From JBBRUG01 sp038247995 (lineage in GTDB: Bacteria; Chloroflexota; Chloroflexia; Chloroflexales; Chloroflexaceae), in contig JBBRUG010000035.1 of the NCBI GenBank assembly GCA_038247995.1, forward strand, positions 1-26,846: a DNA stretch of 26,846 bases, read 5' to 3'. Made by a program: the position numbers and the translations under genes. Below are positions 22,580-26,846 of the stretch, piece after piece; position 1 is the stretch's first letter; every line of letters begins with the position of its first letter. The notes beneath the pieces are model-generated. The model was given only the letters and a program-made list of their open reading frames with translations, was not told the origin of the DNA and ran no database searches.

Positions 22580-23821
22580 ATGCCTATCCTGCCCCTGCCC
22601 TTCAGCGCGGCGCAACTGCACGCGCTGGCCGCTTCCTATCCGACGCCGTTCTATCTGTATGATGAGGCCGGCATTCGCCGCGCCGTGCGCGAGCTCCAGG
22701 CCGCCTTTGCCTGGGCGCCGGCGTTTCGCGAGTATTTCGCCGTCAAGGCGCTGCCGAACCCGCATGTGCTCAGCATCCTTGCCGCAGAGGGCTGTGGCTT
22801 GGATTGCAGTTCGCTCGCTGAATTGACGCTGGCCGAGCGGATCGGCCTACACGGTGAACAGATTATGTTCACCTCGAACAACACCCCTGCCGAGGAATTC
22901 GGCGCCGCGCGGCAACTGGAAACGCTGATCAATCTCGACGATCTGGGCCACCTCGCTATGCTGGAGCGCTACGCAAGCCTGCCCAAGACGCTCGGCTTCC
23001 GCTTCAACCCCGGCCCACTACGCACCGGCGACACGATTATGGGCCGCCCTGAGGAGGCCAAATTCGGCGTGACCCGCGCTCAGTTGCGCGAAGGCTACGC
23101 CCTGGCTTATAAACGGGGTGTGCAGGATTTCGGCATCCACGCCATGGTCGCCTCGAACGAGCGCGACACGGCGGCGATGATTGCCACAGCCCAGATGTTG
23201 TTCGATCTGGTTGTGGAGTTGAGTGCGGAGTTGGGGATCACCTTTCGTTATGTCGACTTGGGCGGCGGGATTGGTATTCCTTACCGGCCCGCAGATCCAC
23301 CCGCCGACCTGGCCGCGATCGGCGTGGGAATCCGTGAGGCGTACGCCGCCACGATCGGCGCAGCCGGTTTGCCTGCGCCACTCATCGCCACCGAGTGCGG
23401 TCGGTTGATCAGCGGCCCCCACGGCTACCTAATCAGCCGGGTGCGCCAGATTAAACAAACGTACCGCATCTACGCCGGCCTCGACGCAAGCATGGCCGAC
23501 CTGATGCGTCCAGGCATGTATGGCGCCTATCATCACATTTCGGTCGTTGGGAAGGCAGATCAGCCGGCCACGGAGTTCTACGATGTCGTCGGCGCGCTCT
23601 GTGAGAATAACGACAAGTTTGCCATTCAGCGCCCGCTGCCCCCGCTAGAGGTGGGCGACCTGCTCGTCATCCACGACGCCGGTGCGCATGGTCGGGCGAT
23701 GGGGTTTAACTACAATGGCCGGCTGCGCTGTGGCGAACTGCTGCTGCACCCCGACGGTAGAGTGCAGCAGATCCGGCGCGCCGAGACGCTGGACGATTAT
23801 TTTGCGACGCTGGTGTGGTGA
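22580..23821 (+). CDS. lysA: Diaminopimelate decarboxylase family enzyme
   Basis: 413-aa PLP-dependent decarboxylase of the alanine-racemase fold; the family reaction is meso-diaminopimelate to lysine. K56 in EYFAVKALPNP binds PLP; YVDLGGGIGIPY is the Gly-rich phosphate loop; ATECGRLISGPHG and GALCENNDKFA (C341) complete the active site from the partner subunit. Motifs GDLLVIHDAGAHGRAMGFNYN near the C-terminus are typical. The open frame extends upstream to 22124 through msrB on the other strand, but similarity begins at the ATG at 22580; a GTG at 22568 is a possible alternative. No strong Shine-Dalgarno is seen. A related decarboxylase (ornithine or carboxynorspermidine) cannot be fully excluded, but the motif set favours DAP. 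Confidence 0.9.
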   Translation: MPILPLPFSAAQLHALAASYPTPFYLYDEAGIRRAVRELQAAFAWAPAFREYFAVKALPNPHVLSILAAEGCGLDCSSLAELTLAERIGLHGEQIMFTSNNTPAEEFGAARQLETLINLDDLGHLAMLERYASLPKTLGFRFNPGPLRTGDTIMGRPEEAKFGVTRAQLREGYALAYKRGVQDFGIHAMVASNERDTAAMIATAQMLFDLVVELSAELGITFRYVDLGGGIGIPYRPADPPADLAAIGVGIREAYAATIGAAGLPAPLIATECGRLISGPHGYLISRVRQIKQTYRIYAGLDASMADLMRPGMYGAYHHISVVGKADQPATEFYDVVGALCENNDKFAIQRPLPPLEVGDLLVIHDAGAHGRAMGFNYNGRLRCGELLLHPDGRVQQIRRAETLDDYFATLVW

Positions 23822-24448
23822 TCAATGTGGCTGCGCGCCCCAAACCCACGTCAGAGGGACGAGCCGTCGCCCCGCTGGACTCCCCCGGCCGGGGCGTAGC
23901 CCATACGAATCAAGTTAAGGATCGGCGCCGCACCAGCCCTTACCCCAAACCCCGCTCCCTGAGCGGGAGAAGGGCTTCGGACAGCATCACAATGCCGAAT
24001 ATGGTGCGGATCCCCCTGCTCCATCTGCGTGGAGCAGGGGCGGGGATATGCGGAAAATCTAGCGTTGGGACGCGATCTGCGCCGATTGCAACAACCGTCG
24101 TGGGGCTTAACGTGATCCGTATGGGCTACGCCCCTGGTATCCAAAAGGGGCGCGCCGCACCGATGACAGCCCGTGGTCATGCCCGTGCGCGCTCACGCGC
24201 GGGTGAGGCCGGCCGCGACCTCCAGCCGCTTAGGGAACTTTAGCCAATGCGTAGTTTGTCAGCGCGCTAGGGCATAGCAACGGGCCAAACAGCATAGAAC
24301 GCGCACACCTGCGGGGTGGTCTGGAGGGCGGCACGGCCTCCGGCGAGGGTGCAGGGGGCGGCGCCGCCCTGCAAATCACCTCACGGCAATGCCCGTTATA
24401 AAGGGTATAATAAGAGTGATCCGCAGTTTACCCCATAGAGGACAGTGC
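23822..24448. repeat. Gene-free repeat-rich intergenic region
   Basis: No supported gene in about 630 bp. An inverted pair of 29-bp arms at 23891-23919 and 24106-24134 matches at 27 of 29 positions (core GGGGCGTAGCCCATACG). Between them are a CCGCTC-cct-GAGCGG hairpin near 23954 and CCCTGCTCCA-tctgcg-TGGAGCAGGG near 24016-24041. At 24350-24373 lies TGCAGGGGGCGGC against GCCGCCCTGCA with a two-base bulge. It looks like an accumulation of short palindromic repeat elements next to the promoter of the following gene. Confidence 0.75.
24406..24411 (+). promoter_or_regulatory. -10 box (TATAAT) for molybdenum hydroxylase gene
   Basis: Consensus TATAAT 37 bp ahead of the ATG at 24449, implying a leader of about 30 bases. 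No clear -35 at 17 bp. Prediction from consensus only. Confidence 0.5.
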
Positions 24449-26731
24449 ATGAACCAGCAGTCGAATGGTGAATTTCAGCATCTCGGTAAGCCACGCAAAC
24501 TAGCCGAGGGTTTAGACAAGATAACCGGCCGGGTGCATTATGTCGGTGATGTGACGCTGCCGAACATGCTGCATGGCCGCGTGGTGCTCAGCCCTTACGC
24601 CCACGCCAACATTCTCAGCGTCGATACCGCAGCCGCTCGTGCCGTGCCCGGCGTTGTCGCAGTACTCACTGCCGCCGACCTGCCGACGCATGGCAAGCTC
24701 ATCACCTCGCGTCAATCCACCGCGCTGGCCGAAGGCACGGTACACTATCGCGGCGCACCGGTGGTGCTGGTCGTCGCCGAAACGGAAGCCGCTGCCGCCG
24801 ATGGCGCCGCTGCGGTGCTCGTCGATTATGAACCGCTGACGGCAGTGGCCAATCTGGAGCAGGCGCTCGCTCCGGACGCTCCGGCGATCTGGCCGAATGG
24901 CGCACCAAAGGAGGAGGGCGAGGATTTAACTGCCGTTCATGCGGCCACCGATGCCGATGCCGCCACTAGCGCCGAACCCGCCGGCCCCAATATTCACGAA
25001 CAGAAGCGCTACGAGCGCGGCGACATCGCCGCCGGATTCGCCGCCGCCGCCCAGATCGTCGAGAACGTCTACCGCACGGCGATTGTGCATCAGGGTTACC
25101 TGGAGCCGCACGCCGTCGTCGCCGACTACGAGCCGATCGGGCGCTCGCTCACGGTATATACCAGCACGCAGGGCCAGTTTGGGGTGCGCAACGAGGTGGC
25201 CCGTCTGCTCGGCCTACCGCGCAGCAAGGTCACCGTGATCCCGATGACCGTCGGCGGTGGATTTGGGGCGAAATACGGCATCCTCGACCCGCTCGCCGCT
25301 GCCGCTTCAGTCGCGCTTGGTCGCCCGGTGCGCGTGGTGCTGACGCGCAGCGAGGATTTCCTCACCACTACCCCTTCCCCGGCCACGCTGATCAAGGTCA
25401 AGCTCGGCGCCGCCGCCGACGGCACGATCACCGCGCTGGATGCCGAGGTAAATCTCGATAACGGCGTCTACCCATTCTCGCTTGGCGGCATCGTGACGAT
25501 GTTGCTCGGTGGCTACTACCGCTTCCCGAACCTGCGCATCGATGTGCGCGAGGTGCTGACGAACAAGCCGCAGACCGGCGCCTACCGCGCCCCCGGTGCA
25601 CCGCAGGCCACCTTTGCAATCGAGTCAGCGATTGATGATCTGGCGGCGAAGCTCAACCGCGACCCGCTGGAGTTTCGCTTGCAGAATGTCGCCGGGCCGG
25701 AAGATCTGACCGGCGAGGGCGATCCCTGGGAGGGCAACATCGGGCTGCGCGCGGTGATGGAGCGCGCCCAGCAGCACCCGCTCTGGCGTGAGCGCACCCC
25801 CGGATCGGGCGTTGGTATTGCCGTGGGCGGCTGGCCCTGCGGGAAGACGACGGCCGCCGCAGTTTGCCGCGTCGATACCGACGGCACCGTGCGTGTCCAT
25901 ATCGGCTCAGTCGATGTATCGGGCAGCAATACCTCGTTCCAGCTTGTTGCCGCCGAGATCCTGGGCGTTCACCCGGAACAGGTTGAGCTCGTCGCCGGTG
26001 ATACGCGGACTGGCCCCTTTGCCGGCCCCAGCGGCGGCAGTCAGATCACCTACAGTGTTGCCGGCGCCGTAGCCGATGCCGCCCGCGAGGCCCGCCGCCA
26101 ACTGCTCGAATTGGCCTCGGAGCACTTCGAGGCGCGTATGGAAGATCTGGAGATTACCAATGGTGAGGTGGGCGTGCGCGGTGTGCCCGGACGCGCCATT
26201 GCAATCGGGAAGCTCGCCGAACGCGCTGAAGGCAAGGCCGGCGGCCCCGGCCCGATCGTCGGTGAAGGCCGCTCGGCCCCGCCCGATAACGCCCCCGGTT
26301 TCGTAGCTCATATCGTCAAGGTGGCGGTCGACGCCGAGACCGGCCGCGTTACACCGCAGCAGTACGTCGCCATTCAGGATGTCGGTTTTGCAATCAACCC
26401 GCTGCTCGTGGAGGGCCAGATTCAGGGCGGTGCGGCGCAGGGTGTCGGCTGGGGCGTGTATGAGGCGATGCGCTACGACGAGAATGGCGAACTGCTTACG
26501 GCAAGCCTGATGGACTACTGTCTGCCGCGCGCCGACCAGTTGCCCACCTTTGAGGCGATCATGATCAACAACCCCTCGCCCTACGGCCCGTTCGGGGCGC
26601 GGGGTGTAGGCGAACCGCCGATCACCGCCGGCGCTGCCGCAATCGCCAATGCCGTGCGCGATGCCGTCGGCGCGCGGATCAACGAACTCCCGATCAACGA
26701 CGAAGTCGTCTGGAAGGCCATGCAGAAGTAG
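24449..26731 (+). CDS. Xanthine dehydrogenase family molybdopterin-binding subunit
   Basis: 760-aa large subunit of a molybdenum hydroxylase, which carries the molybdopterin cytosine-dinucleotide cofactor and hydroxylates an aldehyde or N-heterocycle. The a/b hammerhead domain spans about 15-130 (GRVHYVGDVTLPNMLHGRVV); Mo-binding domains follow with VGGGFGAKYG, the loop TGAYRAPGAPQATFAIES, GPSGGSQITYS and the catalytic glutamate E722 in GARGVGEPPIT. The loop is AYRAPGAPQ rather than AYRCSFR, so this is not a form I CO dehydrogenase. The start at 24449 has AGAGGA at 24437-24442; an upstream in-frame ATG (24389) lies ahead of the -10 box. The FAD and 2Fe-2S subunits normally encoded alongside are not in the window; they may lie beyond its end. 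Substrate unknown. Confidence 0.93.
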   Translation: MNQQSNGEFQHLGKPRKLAEGLDKITGRVHYVGDVTLPNMLHGRVVLSPYAHANILSVDTAAARAVPGVVAVLTAADLPTHGKLITSRQSTALAEGTVHYRGAPVVLVVAETEAAAADGAAAVLVDYEPLTAVANLEQALAPDAPAIWPNGAPKEEGEDLTAVHAATDADAATSAEPAGPNIHEQKRYERGDIAAGFAAAAQIVENVYRTAIVHQGYLEPHAVVADYEPIGRSLTVYTSTQGQFGVRNEVARLLGLPRSKVTVIPMTVGGGFGAKYGILDPLAAAASVALGRPVRVVLTRSEDFLTTTPSPATLIKVKLGAAADGTITALDAEVNLDNGVYPFSLGGIVTMLLGGYYRFPNLRIDVREVLTNKPQTGAYRAPGAPQATFAIESAIDDLAAKLNRDPLEFRLQNVAGPEDLTGEGDPWEGNIGLRAVMERAQQHPLWRERTPGSGVGIAVGGWPCGKTTAAAVCRVDTDGTVRVHIGSVDVSGSNTSFQLVAAEILGVHPEQVELVAGDTRTGPFAGPSGGSQITYSVAGAVADAAREARRQLLELASEHFEARMEDLEITNGEVGVRGVPGRAIAIGKLAERAEGKAGGPGPIVGEGRSAPPDNAPGFVAHIVKVAVDAETGRVTPQQYVAIQDVGFAINPLLVEGQIQGGAAQGVGWGVYEAMRYDENGELLTASLMDYCLPRADQLPTFEAIMINNPSPYGPFGARGVGEPPITAGAAAIANAVRDAVGARINELPINDEVVWKAMQK

Positions 26732-26846
26732 CAGCGGTCGGGTTGGGCCCCCCCCCCCCGGCGGGGCCCAAACGCGAACCCCCAAGCGCCCCCCCTAGCA
26801 AAAAAAGAAAACGAACCGCGCCCACCCCCTCCGTGTATCGCAAGGC
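26732..26846. other. Low-complexity window end
   Basis: A run of 12 C (26748-26759), further C-runs and an A-rich stretch fill the end, unlike the composition of the rest of the window. It could be low-quality sequence at a contig end or a real homopolymer spacer. No gene seen. Confidence 0.6.

Noticed and set aside
23815..24243. 142-codon plus-strand open frame after lysA
   Set aside because: It runs through hairpins and inverted repeats, has Arg/Gly/Pro-rich composition and no similarity or ribosome site.
24449..26731. Form I CO dehydrogenase large subunit (coxL)
   Set aside because: The active-site loop is AYRAPGAPQ, not AYRCSFR.

Overview
The window is high-GC bacterial DNA and reads as a chromosomal segment of a filamentous Chloroflexota, probably class Chloroflexia. 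The evidence is indirect: a secreted protein ending in an IYLPLV-type tail, large exported DUF11/GEVED/cohesin/dockerin proteins, and intergenic palindromes of the GTCG-rich kind. The organism assignment is an inference; no rRNA, tRNA, phage, insertion sequence or CRISPR array is present.

Layout. Positions 1-196 hold palindromic and direct repeats. 197-11000 is a co-directional block: a GNAT acetyltransferase, a small secreted cohesin protein, a 2066-aa secreted protein with an N-terminal dockerin (ATGA overlap with the cohesin gene), a 17-bp perfect hairpin, and an 1118-aa secreted DUF11/GEVED/cupredoxin-like protein. 11217-14038 holds malQ (GH77 4-alpha-glucanotransferase), an 8-bp tandem repeat at its stop, and an M24 metallopeptidase. 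14158-17756 holds a membrane-anchored HExxH metallopeptidase overlapping (ATGA) a family-5 solute-binding lipoprotein, closed by a clear intrinsic terminator. A 53-aa DUF1328-type membrane protein lies on the minus strand at 17815-17976. 18135-21717 is a run of folK, a PTR1/FolM-like pteridine reductase, a GT4 glycosyltransferase overlapping the reductase by ATGA, and a GT2 glycosyltransferase. msrB (minus strand) and lysA (plus strand) diverge from 22442-22579. About 630 bp without a gene (23822-24448) hold a 29-bp imperfect inverted-repeat pair and several hairpins. The window closes with a molybdenum hydroxylase large subunit and a low-complexity end.

How the genes may work together. The cohesin/dockerin pair looks like a two-component, calcium-dependent extracellular assembly, with the adjacent GEVED protein as a further surface component. 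The metallopeptidase and solute-binding lipoprotein are translationally coupled and could release and capture peptides at the cell surface. folK plus the pteridine reductase point to pterin/folate metabolism; the overlap with a GT-B glycosyltransferase suggests pterin glycosylation as a testable idea. Short tandem repeats start at or across the stop codons of four genes (malQ, folK, GT4, GT2), and two of these share the heptamer ATTCAGG.
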